A stretch of 64,000 nucleotides of DNA from Leuctra nigra (GCA_934045905.1 OW203770.1:28405259-28469258), one strand, 5' to 3'. Counted from the first letter of the stretch, positions 12,503 to 23,637 are shown. The notes: generated by a model from the letters alone, not told the origin. Translations and numbers: made by a program.

Positions 12503-12950
12503 AAGCGGTGTAAATTTACGATTTTCACTGCCCTCTAGGTCGTAAACGGCATGACTGGTTGTTGTCGCGTGATGTATATGTTGTCAGGTGGGCCATAGCT
12601 CAAAATAAAGACATTTCACAACAATGAGAGATTTTCCATTGTTGAGATCCAGTAGGCCGAAAATGCTATTGTGTTGCTTACAGTAAAAGTAGTTGGTCTG
12701 CTCCTCAGTTTATATAGGCATTTACGGTATGTTGAGTGACTGTGAGTGTACGGTACGACTTGGCAGAGTGGAGCGACCGCTTCACTAGATTTAGGTAAAA
12801 TTCTATTCTGTGGCACAAACATAAATAGCATATTAAGGGCAAGGATCGGCTGACTGCTCCTAGAGAATCTGCTCTTATTGCTATTGTGGGCGGGGTTTTT
12901 ATAGGTAAATAAGGCGGGACCAGATTTGGGGACAAATTTGTTGTCATTAC

Positions 12951-13941
12951 TAGGGTTGCCAACTGTCCGGAATTTCTCCGGACACTCCGGAATTGGACAA
13001 TATTGTCCGGATGTCGGAATTACCTCATTCCGGACAGCTTAATGTCCGGAATTGTTCAATTGTTACATGAAACTAACGCTATAATTCAATAATCAATAAT
13101 ACATCATAACTTTTGCAAATTAAGTTTTGCAGGTAGGGTTGGTAGAAAACACTTAGTTCACTTTCGCCCATTAATTTACAATTTTTACTACATATTTATC
13201 AATTTCAACTTCAAGGAAATAATATTATGAGAACAATCTAATAATTATCTTCAAGTCTGTTTGCTATAATTGTAAAGAAATTTTTAAAGTTCTCAACAAG
13301 GGCGTATTCAGGGGCGTATTCGTATTCCACATTTAAAATAATTTGTAAAAAAGCAACTTAAAAATATACAGATCATGTCAAAAACGTTCTAAAATGGTTA
13401 GAATTGAGAAAAAAATCAAAAACATTTCCGGGGCTATGCTCCCCGGTTTTGAATATCCTAATAAGTTCAATAAATGTCTTAAACCTATCCGACCAATTTT
13501 TGGATATTTTGTAATTTATAATTCCCTAAAATAGCTTTACACTGCGATTCAAAATTGCATCTAAATGAATGACCTTGATCCAAATTTTTCTCGGGGGCTG
13601 CGCCCCCGAACTTCCTGTTTTACACAGTGATTTTTCGAAATATTAATAATGTCCGCCCCCCCCCCCCCCCCGAAATTTCATCCTCGATACACCCTTGGTT
13701 CCCAAATATCAAATCGCTGAATATTGTAGTCCAGAACGCATAAAAATGACCCAAATACACTTTCGAAATTCAAAATTTTCCCGGGCCTGTGCGGCCCGGA
13801 CCCGCATGGTGCTGGGGGGCGAGATCATCTTGTCGTTCATACGAATTTCCCCATAATACCGTATTGTGAGGATATTTTATTCACAGAGAATTTTAGAACT
13901 ACATTGTCCGGAATTCAATTCTTACAAAGTTGGCAACCCTA
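12951..13941. mobile_element. hAT-like MITE with 8-bp duplication, in P1 left arm
   Basis: The 14-bp perfect terminal inverted repeats are TAGGGTTGCCAACT (12951-12964) and AGTTGGCAACCCTA (13928-13941). GTCATTAC is duplicated on both sides (12943-12950 and 13942-13949). The empty site GTCATTAC occurs once, as its complement, in the right arm of P1 (near 20905), confirming the insertion. Several TGTCCGGA copies cluster in the first 90 bp, with one GTCCGGAATT near the right end, like subterminal transposase-binding repeats. The 8-bp duplication and GGGTTGCC-type ends are hAT features. No transposase frame. Confidence 0.8.
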
Positions 13942-16058
13942 GTCATTACTGTAATTGGTCTAGCTGGGAACAATGTTTGATATGAATGTTTTCTTCCGAC
14001 TTTAGTTCCCATGCAAAAAATGTAAACAGAAGTGAGATCGGAGACCCCGAGTATTAATTGTTATGATCGCTGGGTCCAGACTGGTTACCAAGTCAAATGA
14101 CATAATTAGAATCACTTTCACAACACGAACAAAATCATCGTGGATCAAGAATAATCACACACTCAATAAAGTGTTCAACTCCTTATCTAATAGATTCAAA
14201 GATTGCAAATCCTTTCATTGATTTTTATTTCAACCATTATCGGCGATATATTACACTGATCTTATTTCACCACCTGAGAAGGCCATTCACCACTAAAGGC
14301 CATTGGACAAATTTGTTTACGAATAGGTATAGGTAGTCTCATTTCTCTCTTGGTTCTTTACTAAGAGAATATGTAGCTATTATCGCAATTAGAGCAAGAA
14401 AGTCATTTTAGTTTTTGTGCATGTGGTTCTTGTAGTAGAATGTAGACACTGTCTACTGTCTACTTCTTCTAAGTAGAGAGTGGAAAATACGAAAAATAAT
14501 GAAATAAAGTAAAAAAATACACATGAATATTTCCAGCTTTTTCTCCGGAACATAAGTAGAATGTTGTGAAATGTATAAATCAATTAACACGATGTTGAAA
14601 TTTGTAAATAATATCATATCAGTTCAAAACTAGTAGAAGAAAATCAACAAAAAGTCACACATTTTATATATTTATATTTTGAATCCTTTGACACCTACAT
14701 CGAATTCATTATTTTTAAATAGAATGGTTGGAGTAATGATAACGGTCAATACAACAATGAAATAATTATTCGCCGTTTGTCTGACAAATCATTGCTATCG
14801 GTGACCTAAACCTGTGTTCGGGATTAACGTGTGAAATAACACGTACAATGTATAATTATCATTCAGTTGCTATGATACACATTGCAACCAAAAATATTCT
14901 TTACCATTATAACATACAGTTTTCAGTTATAAATAATAAAATAGTGCATACAGTAGAGACACACATTGATGTGCTCTTAGCGAGAGTCGAAATCATCTGT
15001 TATTCTGCACTGATAATTGTAGACGGGAAACCTGTTCGACATTGTTGTCACAATGAGAATAAATACACATCGTGACATAACCTCGCCGAGATTGACTCAA
15101 GAATAATAGATAGCCCGAGATGCTACTATTTACAGTGAATTATTATGGATGCTTAGTGAAGTGTTGCCGATTTCATATTCAATTAGCAGAAATATATTTA
15201 AATCTTCAAAAAAAACATAAATCTTCACATTAAAATTTAAAAAATAGCATAAAAAATAATATTAAGTGAAGTCTTTATCAATACAGCGAATTTTCTTATG
15301 ATAAATTAAATTGTTGGGAAGATTTGTACATGGCAGATGTGAATATCAACATTCTAAACATGTTTCTGAAAATTTTCATTTACATTTTATCACCTTACAA
15401 TAAAAATTTAATTTTAGGCCATTTTCAATCATTTTAGACGGTATTCTACACTTTATAATAGATAGATTTGTATAAATTAGGTACAAGATGATTTAGACAA
15501 CTCTGAGGTCCGTCTGTCTCCAGTCGTCGTTGATTGCGTAAATGCCGGGGAAACTGATGATTATTGTTGACATACAAACTCCCGCTATCAGTGCACTATG
15601 AAGAATTATCCATGATGTCATTTAGGACCCTCCCATCATCCCCTTCCACACCGTTATTGAAACTCCCAGAATGTTTACTTGCAAATTCAGTCGATTTCAG
15701 TGCCCCTGGTTTTAGGCAAAATACATACAATTGATGGTGTGAGAAAGCAAATTTTGACTCTACCGATCAAGTTAGAAAAAAAGTTTCAAGATCAAAGTAG
15801 CTTGAAATTAAATCTAGTTTGTGCGTCGTTGAGCCAAATATTAAAATTATTAGTTTTATTTACTCAATAATTACGAAACTTATAACTACTAATAACTTTA
15901 AGGTGATTAAAAATTTCAACTAAGTGGTCAACGCTGCATAATCTGCAATTCATTCTCCACAACTTTGTCGCTTTAACATCTAGTCTATCTTCAACGAGAC
16001 GGGGCGATAACTGCTTTCCAGCCGAGGTCCTCATTCAGAGGCTCTTCCTTCCCCTTAA

Positions 16059-16533
16059 CTATTTGTGTCAAGTAAGTGTAGGGTCGTGGAAAAATGTGTC
16101 GATCATCCCTACGCTTATACCATCCCGCCCTACAACGGGGCGCTGGTAAACCACTGTACGATCTCCGTTGTATGGTGGGAGGGTATAAGCGTAGGGATGA
16201 TCGAGATATTATTCCAAAGCTGTACAATCAGCTCTGTGAAATGTAATTCTGTTACCGCGGAATTGCCTACTTGAGCTAAGTATTGTGTGTGATGCTTATG
16301 GCTTTGCTAAGTTGAGTGACATCCACTAGAATGTAGCTTGTTTACTGCCGCTTGCTCTCACTCGCGGCGCTAGCAGCACAGAAGTGTTTCCAAGACACAA
16401 CAGCCATTCAGCTATCATACCTGATGTGTTTTCGTGGTTACAACACTTCAGTATATTTAAGACGAGCAAGACATTTCTGACTTAGCTCAGAGTCACATAT
16501 TGTTTCAAAAACAAATTCGTTCTCGTCAAAATA
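16059..16533. other. P1 central spacer with nested hairpin
   Basis: Unpaired centre of the giant palindrome. It contains its own inverted repeat at 16100-16203: arms of about 40 bp including GATCATCCCTACGCTTATACC and its exact complement, with a loop of roughly 25 bp. A GC-rich piece around 16340-16380 (GCTCTCACTCGCGGCGCTAG) resembles 30836-30870 in inverse orientation. No gene. Confidence 0.55.
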
Positions 16534-18485
16534 TATTAAGGGGAAGGAAGAGCCTCTGAATGAGGACCTCGGCTGGAAAGCAGTTATCGCCCAGTCTCGT
16601 TGAAGATAGACTAGATGTTAAAGCGACAAAGTTGCGGAGAATGAATTGCAGATTATGCAGCGTTGAACACTTATTTGAAATTTTTAATCACCTTAAAGTT
16701 ATAAGTAGTTATAAGTTGGGTAATTATTGAGTAAATAAAACTAATAATTTTAAAAATTGGTTCAACGACGCTTAAGCTAGATTTAATTTCAAGCAACTTT
16801 GCTCTTGAAACTTTTTTTCTAACTTGATCGGTAGAGGCACAATTTGCTTTCTCACACCATCAATGTTATGAGTTTTGCATAAAACCAGGGGCACTGAAAC
16901 CGACTGAAGTTGCAAGTAAACATTCTGGGAGTTCCAGTAACGGTGTGGAAGGGGATGATGGGAGGGTCCTAAGAGACAGCATGGAAATATAAATAGTGCA
17001 CTGATAGCGAGAGTTTGTATGTCAACAATAATCATCAGTTTCCCCGGCATTTACACAATCAACGACGACTGGAGACAGACGGACCTCAGAGTTGTCTAAA
17101 TCATCTTACCTAATTTATAAAAATCTATCTATCATCAAGTGTATACCGTCTAAAATTTTGGAAATGGCCTAAAATTAAATTTTCATTGTAAGTTGATAAA
17201 ATGTAAGTGAAAATTTTCAGAAACATAGAATGTTGATATTCAAAACAGCCATGTACAAATCTTCCCAACAATTCAATTTATCATAAGAAAATTCGCTGTT
17301 GTATTAATAAAGACTTCACTTAATATTATTTTTTATGCCATAATTTAAATTTAAATTTGAATATTTATGTTTTTTTGAAGATATAAATATATTTTAGCTA
17401 ATTGAATAACTGTTGAAATCGGCAACACTTCTCTAAGCATCCATAATAATTCACTGTAAATAGTAGCATCTCGGGCTATCTATTATTCTTGAGTCAATCT
17501 CGGCAAGGTTATGTCACGATGTGTATTTATTCTCATTGTGACAACAATGTCGAACAGTTTTCCCGTCTACAATTACTAGTGCAGAATAATAGATGAATTT
17601 CGACGCTCGCTAAGAGCACATCAATGTGTGTCTCTACTGTATGCACTATTTTATTATTTATAACTGAAAACTGTATGTTATAATGGTAAAGAAATATTTT
17701 TGGTTGCAATGTGTATCATAGCAACTGAATGATAATTATACATTGTACGTGTTATTTCACACGTTAATCCCGAACACAGGTTTAGGTCACCGATAGCAAT
17801 GATTTGTCAGACAAACGGCGAATAATTATTTAATTGTTGTATTGACCGTTATCATTACTCCAACCATTCCATTTAAAAAAAAATTCGACGTAGGTGTCAA
17901 AGGTTTCAAAATATAACATATAAAGTGTGTGACTTTTTGTTGATTTTTTCTACTAGTTTTGAGCAATGAAATAATATATTATGATATTATTTCAAAATTT
18001 CCTAATTCATTGATTTATACTTTTCACAACATACCACTTATATAGTCCGGAGAAAAGGCTGGAAATATTCATGTGAATTTTTATTACTTTATTTCATTAT
18101 TTTTCGTATTTTCTACTCTCTACGTACAAGAAGTAGACAGTAGACAGTGTCTACATTCTACTACAAGAACCACATGCACAAAAACTAAAATGATTTTCTT
18201 GCTCTGATTGCGATAATATTATTCTCTTAGTAAAGAACCCAGAGAGAAATGAGACTACCTATACCTATTCGTAAACAAATTTGTCCAATGGCATTATACT
18301 CTCAGGTGGTGAAATAAGATCAGTGTCATATATCGCCGTTATAATGGTTAAAAATCAATAAAAGGATTTGCAATCTTTGAATCTATTAGATAAGTGTTGA
18401 ACACTTTATTGCGTGTGATTATTCTTGATCCTCGATGATTTTGTTCGTGTTGTGAAAGTGATGCCAATGATCCCAGCAAACACTG

Positions 18486-18785
18486 TTACATGCCAGGCAG
18501 CTCCCATGAGATTTGCCAGTTACATGCCAGGGAGGTGCCAGGCATGTAACTATGACTGGACAACGGGATGCCAGGCACCTCCCAAGGTAGCTGCCTGGCA
18601 CATGTCTGGGAGCTGCCTGGCACATGTCCATGGGAGCTGCCTGGCACATCCCAGCAGGTGCCTGGCAAATCTCTGGGAGCTGCCTGGCACATCCCAGCAG
18701 GTGCCTGGCACATCTCTGGGAGCTGCCTGGCACATCCCAGCAGCTGCCTGGCACCTCCCAGGTACATCTCTGGCACATTCCAGCG
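18486..18785. repeat. Subterminal tandem repeat, TGCCTGGCAC units
   Basis: An array of units built from GGGAGCTGCCTGGCACAT and CCCAGCAGGTGCCTGGCACA, with irregular periods of about 20-45 bp. TGCCAGGCA / TGCCTGGCA is itself near-palindromic. Several reading frames stay open on both strands only because the units lack stops. Confidence 0.8.
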
Positions 18786-19636
18786 AGTTCAGCTGCCTAA
18801 AATTAACGGTTATTTTGAATTTAAACTGTAAAAAGTAAACTATAATTGCGATATCTACACGGGTTTTCATCATAATTACATTACGACAAGATATTCACAG
18901 AGATTATTACAATTGCGAATAGAATCTGAAATAAAACGCAAATGGATTAGACGTGATTTCGATGGCAGGACCTCCAGGTGGCAGGCAGACGCGCTATCCA
19001 AGGGACCACGATGGCAGCTGAAGGTTTGGTGCGTTGAAACATAGGTAGTTGAAACGAGCATTTGAAAGGAGATAGGTTGCGGCTGTTATGCTCACGTAAA
19101 TAATTGATCCACAAAATTAATATGAAGTTAAACTAATAGGCAAATTAAAATGTATTATTTTTAAATAAATCAATGTTAGCCTGGGATTGGCACTTCTAGT
19201 GTTATCACTATACTTATAGTAATACAAACACTGGGCTATTACGACGAAGGAATAACATTACTAGTTCACTATAGTTATGTTATTATAATATATAAAAATT
19301 TAAGAATGTTATGTAAAAATGGGTTCCTAATCTCGAGTTTGTTGAAAATGTTCACCATGCGGAAATGAGCACATTACTTTATCTTTGATAAAACAAAAGA
19401 TTTCCCTTGGTATCGCATCTAGTCTCATTTTCACATGCGGTATCAACTCGAGAATAGGCCCCAGCTGGAGCGCCTCTCTTCTCTCCTCGCGATCGAATTC
19501 ATTTCACTTCTATTATAAGATTTACGCTGAATGAATTACGCCGGTCACGACGAAATCAGAAAAAGACTCCATGGTGCAATGGAGTGCTATCTACTTCTAT
19601 CTATTTTCCTTCCTTGCAAATATATAAAACCTTTTT

Positions 19637-19697
19637 TCCGTCGCCATTAGCCTCGCTGCAGAACAGTGCGACGTTAAGCCCCAGGCAAAAAAATAAA
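19637..19697 (+). mobile_element. 5'-truncated SINE tail
   Basis: About 60 bp matching the 3' end of the full SINE at 52980-53270 read in sense: CCGTCGC, then CTCGCTGCAGAACAGTGCGA, then CGTTAAGCCCCAG and an A-rich AAAAAAATAAA tail. Only a few substitutions separate the two copies. Confidence 0.7.
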
Positions 19698-19837
19698 ACC
19701 TTGAAGTTCGAGGTGAATAGGTATTACCTAATTAAGTTTAGGTTATGCTTAGTTCTTATAGCAAACTAATTTTAGAATTATCTAGCTACTTGTTATTTTA
19801 ACAAGTACCTATAGTATGGCAGTACCTCACAAATATT

Positions 19838-20690
19838 CAAACTAACTTACAAAATGAGTTTGAACATTTGGGAGGTCCCCGCCATGTAACAGGGATGTGC
19901 CAGGCAGCTCCCTGGGATGAAACTGGCATATGCCTGGCACGTCCCTGGCACATGCCTGGCACATCCCTGTTACATGGCGGGGACCTCCCAAATGTTCAAA
20001 CTCATTTTGTAAGTTAGTTTGAACATTTGGGAGGTCCCCGCCATGTAACAGGGATGTGCCAGGCAGCTCCCTGGGATGAAACTGGCATATGCCTGGCACG
20101 TCCCTGGCACATGCCTGGCACATCCCTGTTACATGGCGGGGACCTCCCAAATGTTCAAACTAACTTACAAAATGAGTTTGAACATTTGGGAGGTCCCCGC
20201 CATGTAACAGGGATGTGCCAGGCATGTGCCAGGCATGTGCCAGGCATATGCCAGTTTCATCCCAGGGAGCTGCCTGGCACATCCCTGTTACATGGCGGGG
20301 ACCTCCCAAATGTTCAAACTACTTACAAAATGAGTTTGAACATTTGGGAGGTCCCCGCCATGTAACAGGGATGTGCCAGGCAGCTCCCTGGGATGAAACT
20401 GGCATATGCCTGGCACATCCCTGGCACATGCCTGGCACATCCCTGGCACATCCCTGGCACCTCCCAAATGTTCAAACTAACTTACAAAATGAGTTTGAAC
20501 ATTTGGGAGGTCCTCGCCATGTAACAGGGACCTCCCAAATGCCACCACATTCCTCTCGATAAGGTTTGAACATTTGGGAGCTCCCTGTTACATGGCGAGG
20601 ACATCCCAAATGTTCAAACTCATTTTCTAAGTAGTTTGTTTATTTGGGAGGTCCCCGCCATGTAACAGGGAGCTCCCAAATGCCATATCC
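19838..20690. repeat. Palindromic satellite array, about 155-170 bp units
   Basis: Four to five tandem units. Each begins GAGTTTGAACATTTGGGAGG, runs through CCCCGCCATGTAACAGGGA, turns around at a TGCCAGGCA/TGCCTGGCA centre, and returns as the inverse complement. Successive units are joined by AACTAACTTACAAAATGAGT. Each unit can fold into a hairpin with a stem near 65 bp; the last units are shortened. Open frames here are repeat artefacts. Confidence 0.85.
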
Positions 20691-21018
20691 CAAATGGTCA
20701 AACTGGGATGTGCCAGGGAGGTGCTAGGCATGTACCTTGTTTGCTGGGATGTCATTTGAGTTGGTAGCCAGTCTGGACCCAGCGATCATAACAACAATAC
20801 TCGGGGTATCCGATCTCACTTCTGTTTAAATTTTTTGCATGGGAACTAAAGTCGGAAGAAAACATTCATATCAAACATTGTTCCCAGCTAGACCAATCAC
20901 AGTAATGACAACAAATTCGTCGCCAATCTGATCCCGCCTTATTTACCTTTAAAAACCCCGCCTACAATAGCAATTAGGGCTGATTCTCTAGGAGCAGTCA
21001 GCCGGTCCGTCCCCTTAA

Positions 21019-21454
21019 GATAAAACTAGGTTTGAAAATATTCGTTGTGAAAAAGAAGGAATGCGTACTATTATCGTTATATCGAGTTGAATATGGGTGG
21101 TCGTATTTTCGGCGTATTTCTCAGCTAGTTTTCAGTCCAGTGAATCAACTTCATGGTCAATTTCAGTGACATATGAAACATTGAGAGAGATATTTTGTGA
21201 ACTCTTCATTACAAACCGAATTGTTGTAACCACTAAAACAAATCAGGTGATGACTGAATGGTGAGGCTTTTTTCCCTGTAGAGTAAAATGTCACTTAACG
21301 CTGTAGTGTCTAGGTCAAAGTGGTCACATGAGGTAGATTACCCTGCTCTGCATTTTGATTGGCTCATTGATTGATATTTTATTGGTTCATTGAGTTTTGG
21401 AACAGTTTTTGAGTAGACAAGCCCATTAAGACCATGTGTTTGATTGTTCCACAG
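21019..21454. other. Presumed intron/upstream DNA of the proline-rich gene
   Basis: No repeat or gene identified. It ends with a pyrimidine-containing 3' splice site, TTGATTGTTCCACAG, just before the GC-rich exon. I could not find a convincing upstream exon, so the 5' part of the gene may lie outside P1 or be missing. Confidence 0.35.
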
Positions 21455-22066
21455 AGGTCAGCCGCAGAGACGTTCAAGATGGAGGACCGTCTGCCATCAT
21501 GGATAGCACCGCCGTCGCCTCCCCCGCGGCCTCCGACGCCCCAGCCCCAGGAGCCGCCAGTAGTGAGGCCCATCGCCGTGAGACCGACGCCGCCGCCTCG
21601 CCCGCCCCCGCCCCAGGAACCCCAGTCCCAAGTAGTGAGGCCCATCCCCGTGACGCCCCAGCAGCCTCTGCCCGAAGTAGTGAGGCCCATCCCTGTGACG
21701 CCCCAGCAGCCCCAGCCCGAAGTAGTGAGGCCCATCCCCGTGACGCCCCAGCAGCCCCAGCCCGAAGTAGTGAGGCCCATCCCCGTGACGCCCCAGCAGC
21801 CCCAGCCCGAAGTAGTGAGGCCCATCCCCGTGACGCCCCAGCAGCCCCAGCCCGAAGTAGTGAGGCCCATCCCTGTGACGCCCCAGCAGCCCCAGCCCGA
21901 AGTAGTGAGGCCCATCCCCGTGACGCCCCAGCAGCCCCAGCCCGAAGTAGTGCGCCCCATCCCCATCAGGCCGCCAGGACGATATTACACCAGAGTAATA
22001 GACTTTGTGCCGTTTGGGGTCCAGAGCCCCCAATTTATTCTTGTACGTGACGACGAGGAAGTGTAG
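21455..22066 (+). CDS. Proline-rich repeat protein, terminal exon (host gene candidate)
   Basis: GC-rich open frame in AT-rich surroundings, running to a TAG stop at 22064-22066. It encodes about 200 residues: a short start RSAAETFKMEDRLPSW, a Pro-rich stretch, seven full 15-residue repeats VVRPIPVTPQQPQPE (45 bp each, nearly identical in DNA), and a non-repetitive tail ending FVPFGVQSPQFILVRDDEEV. A candidate 3' splice site lies at 21440-21454 and a polyadenylation signal AATAAA at about 22191. Alternatively translation starts inside at 21479, where ATG has a good context (AAGATGG). No signal peptide or known domain is visible. The family is unrecognised; extracellular matrix, cuticle, silk-like or scaffold roles are all possible. 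The other open frames here are shadows of a repeat length divisible by 3. Confidence 0.6.
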   Translation, partial: RSAAETFKMEDRLPSWIAPPSPPPRPPTPQPQEPPVVRPIAVRPTPPPRPPPPQEPQSQVVRPIPVTPQQPLPEVVRPIPVTPQQPQPEVVRPIPVTPQQPQPEVVRPIPVTPQQPQPEVVRPIPVTPQQPQPEVVRPIPVTPQQPQPEVVRPIPVTPQQPQPEVVRPIPIRPPGRYYTRVIDFVPFGVQSPQFILVRDDEEV

Positions 22067-22190
22067 AGGACCCGCCTCGGTTGATAGCCGTTCCCTTTAG
22101 TCTACATGGACACCTTGTTCATCGTGCAAATATGACAATTCCATTACTTACTATAGATAAGTCGAACGTGAAAAACAATCTGGAATCCTA

Positions 22191-22196
22191 AATAAA
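22191..22196 (+). terminator. Polyadenylation signal AATAAA of the proline-rich gene
   Basis: AATAAA about 125 bp downstream of the stop codon, before the family B element that starts at 22286; a second AATAAA lies at about 22215. Confidence 0.45.
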
Positions 22197-22285
22197 GGCG
22201 AGTGAGTAGATAAGAATAAAACAGTGAAAACAAATACCACGTGTGTACCAATTGCTTGATTAGATTTAGTAGGTATTATGCTGTG

Positions 22286-23173
22286 ACTAGGAAAACGCTC
22301 TGAGTAACGCGTTGATGAGCGAGCACGGATACGCGCAACACCTCGAACCGAAATTATGTTTATCGAAAATGTCCTTAAAAGCCAATAATTCTTGAATTTC
22401 GTCACAGACTTGTATGAAAATCTCCAACAATTCCTAAAATATTGGTCCCAATAACCACGCAAAGTTTTAAGTTGATCGATTGAACCTTTATGATTGAACG
22501 ATTCCTTGTTAATTTCCAAAAATCACAGGATATCGTTCAAAAAAATGTTAAACGGTCATATCAGTTTCATAATACGTTTGAAAGTTTCTGCTCTCTTGAA
22601 GTGAAGATTCGAAGATTCCGTGAAATATGAAATTCGAGAAATATGATAGCCAACACGCAAAATATCCGTAAACTGTCGATAACTTTTGAATGTAAACACA
22701 GTTTAGTCTGAAAATTGTCAAAAATACAGATAATGTTGGACCCGATGACCATACAAAATTTTAAGTTGATCGGTCAAACGGTTCTGGATTAAATTTCAAA
22801 AAGCACATGAAATATTTTTTTAAATTTTAACCAATGGGAGGATTTAACTGAAAATTTGTAAAATAAGAGACAATGTTGGTCCTAATGACCAGGCAAAATA
22901 TAAGGTCGATCACATTTGTCGAAGTCCATTTTCATTTTTCAGCCTATCAGGAGATGTTTATTTAAATTTCAACCAATGAATGGATTTCAAAAAAATTAGG
23001 GTCTGCAAACAGAGAAGGTTGGTTTTACATGTGTGCAAAATTTCAGATCGATCGGTGAAACGGTGCGACCTGTGTATCGGCTATTAGCAGCCAAAAACAA
23101 AAAAAAAAAACAAAAAAAAAAAACAGAGGTCCGTGCCAAAAGAGCCAAAAGGAGACGCTCGCTTCGCTCGCTC
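22286..23173 (+). mobile_element. Family B Helentron-like element, copy B2
   Basis: Starts ACTAGGAAAACGCTCTGAG, then GCGTTGATGAGCGAGCAC. It ends with A-rich sequence, GGTCCGTGCCAAAAGAGCC and the hairpin GCTCGCTTCGCTCGCTC. The 5' TGAGCGAGC and 3' GCTCGCTCA are inverted subterminal repeats. The interior has degenerate repeats of GTTTTAAGTTGATCG / CAATGTTGGTCCTAATGACC type. No coding frame of note. Confidence 0.65.
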
Positions 23174-23399
23174 AATAAAGTGGCATATTTTTGTAAGTGT
23201 TATAAATATAATCATAATTGTTAAAAAATGTTATAAATATATGTATTTATGTTATATGTATAATTAATAAACAAATAATATATAATAAAAATGTAAGTAT
23301 GGAAAAATAGCTTTAATATATTTGTTATTTGAACTTTAAGCATTTGAAAATTATTCGTTGTCTGTTATACTTACAGTAGCTCTGAAATGTTGCATTAAG

Positions 23400-23637
23400 T
23401 TGTTGGACATGAATTGTGACAGGTATTCTAAGATGTGCTACGACAGGTCAATAACGTAGAACAATTCGGACTCAAATAAATCAAAGTTTAATAGGGCTAC
23501 CCAAATTAAATGTATAATTGATGATATTGGTTATGGACATATTTGGCAATCTCAAAATGTTGAACTTATTGCTGAAAATTTAGACGAAATTGTAGAAAAA
23601 TACAACCAAACATATTATTTAAAGGATTTGGATTAAA
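23400..23637 (+). pseudogene. LINE (non-LTR retrotransposon) ORF2 C-terminal remnant
   Basis: One frame reads through about 79 codons with a single internal TAG near 23457, ending in TAA at 23635-23637. It contains CYDRSIT, then FNRATQIKCIIDDIGYGHIW and later ENLDEIVEKYNQTYYLKDLD. A run of the type W-x-TQIK-x-I-x-x-x-GYGHIW-x-SQ is typical of the region after the reverse transcriptase in insect LINEs. The upstream RT domain is absent, so this is a 5'-truncated, decayed copy. The clade cannot be assigned. Confidence 0.5.

Larger units (their letters stand above)
9737..12789 (+). mobile_element. Family A Helentron-like element, copy A3 (largest, complete)
   Basis: The 5' palindromic domain is expanded. 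Arms of about 185 bp (9737-9930 and 10612-10800, ends TCCCAGAAAAAACACTC / complement) flank about 680 bp of unique sequence. Then comes the densest motif array in the window (10990-12290): about a dozen TGACGTCA-CTTCCGG units, several followed by GAAATGGCGGCC. A CAT run plus (GAA)n run at 12416-12502 follows, then the 3' tail with hairpin GTGGAGCGACCGCTTCAC (12768-12785) and CTAG. The architecture matches A1, A2, A4 and A5 in order and orientation. No transposase or Rep/helicase frame is present. Confidence 0.65.
18472..20748. mobile_element. Foldback-type transposon in P1 right arm, CCCAGCAAACA ends
   Basis: Terminal inverted repeats are CCCAGCAAACA (18472-18482) and TGTTTGCTGGG (20738-20748). 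The flanks are AT on each side, and the empty site (CTAATTATGTCATTTG) is readable in P1's left arm near 14095-14110. Inside the left end lies a TGCCTGGCAC-type tandem array (18486-18785). Then come about 1.05 kb of unrelated sequence with a truncated SINE, and a palindromic satellite (19838-20690). The superfamily is not recognised; no transposase is visible. Confidence 0.65.
12833..21018. mobile_element. Giant palindromic element P1, TTAA-flanked
   Basis: The left arm (12833-16058) and right arm (16534-21018) are inverse complements over their whole common length. TTAAGGG opens the left arm and CCCCTTAA closes the right, followed inward by GGCTGACTGCTCC and its complement. Corresponding landmarks: 13960-14110 with 20755-20920, 14820-15080 with 17500-17780, 15480-15570 with 17030-17100. 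The left arm holds a private insertion (12951-13941) and the right arm another (18472-20748); without them the arms are about 2.2 kb. A TTAA target with GGG-start termini suggests a piggyBac- or Kolobok-like foldback, but no transposase is present. Confidence 0.7.

Noticed and set aside
18955..19035. tRNA-derived SINE head on the minus strand (GGATAGCGCGTCTGCC)
   Set aside because: A-box-like and weak B-box-like pieces are present, but the match is too degenerate to annotate.
18419..20562. Cys/Pro/Gly-rich frames on both strands
   Set aside because: Artefacts of palindromic satellite units without stops; no coding signature.
21379..22050. Glycine-rich minus-strand and Ala/Ser-rich plus-strand frames over the proline-rich exon
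   Set aside because: They exist because the 45-bp repeat is divisible by 3; only one frame has a sensible non-repeat tail and stop/poly-A arrangement.
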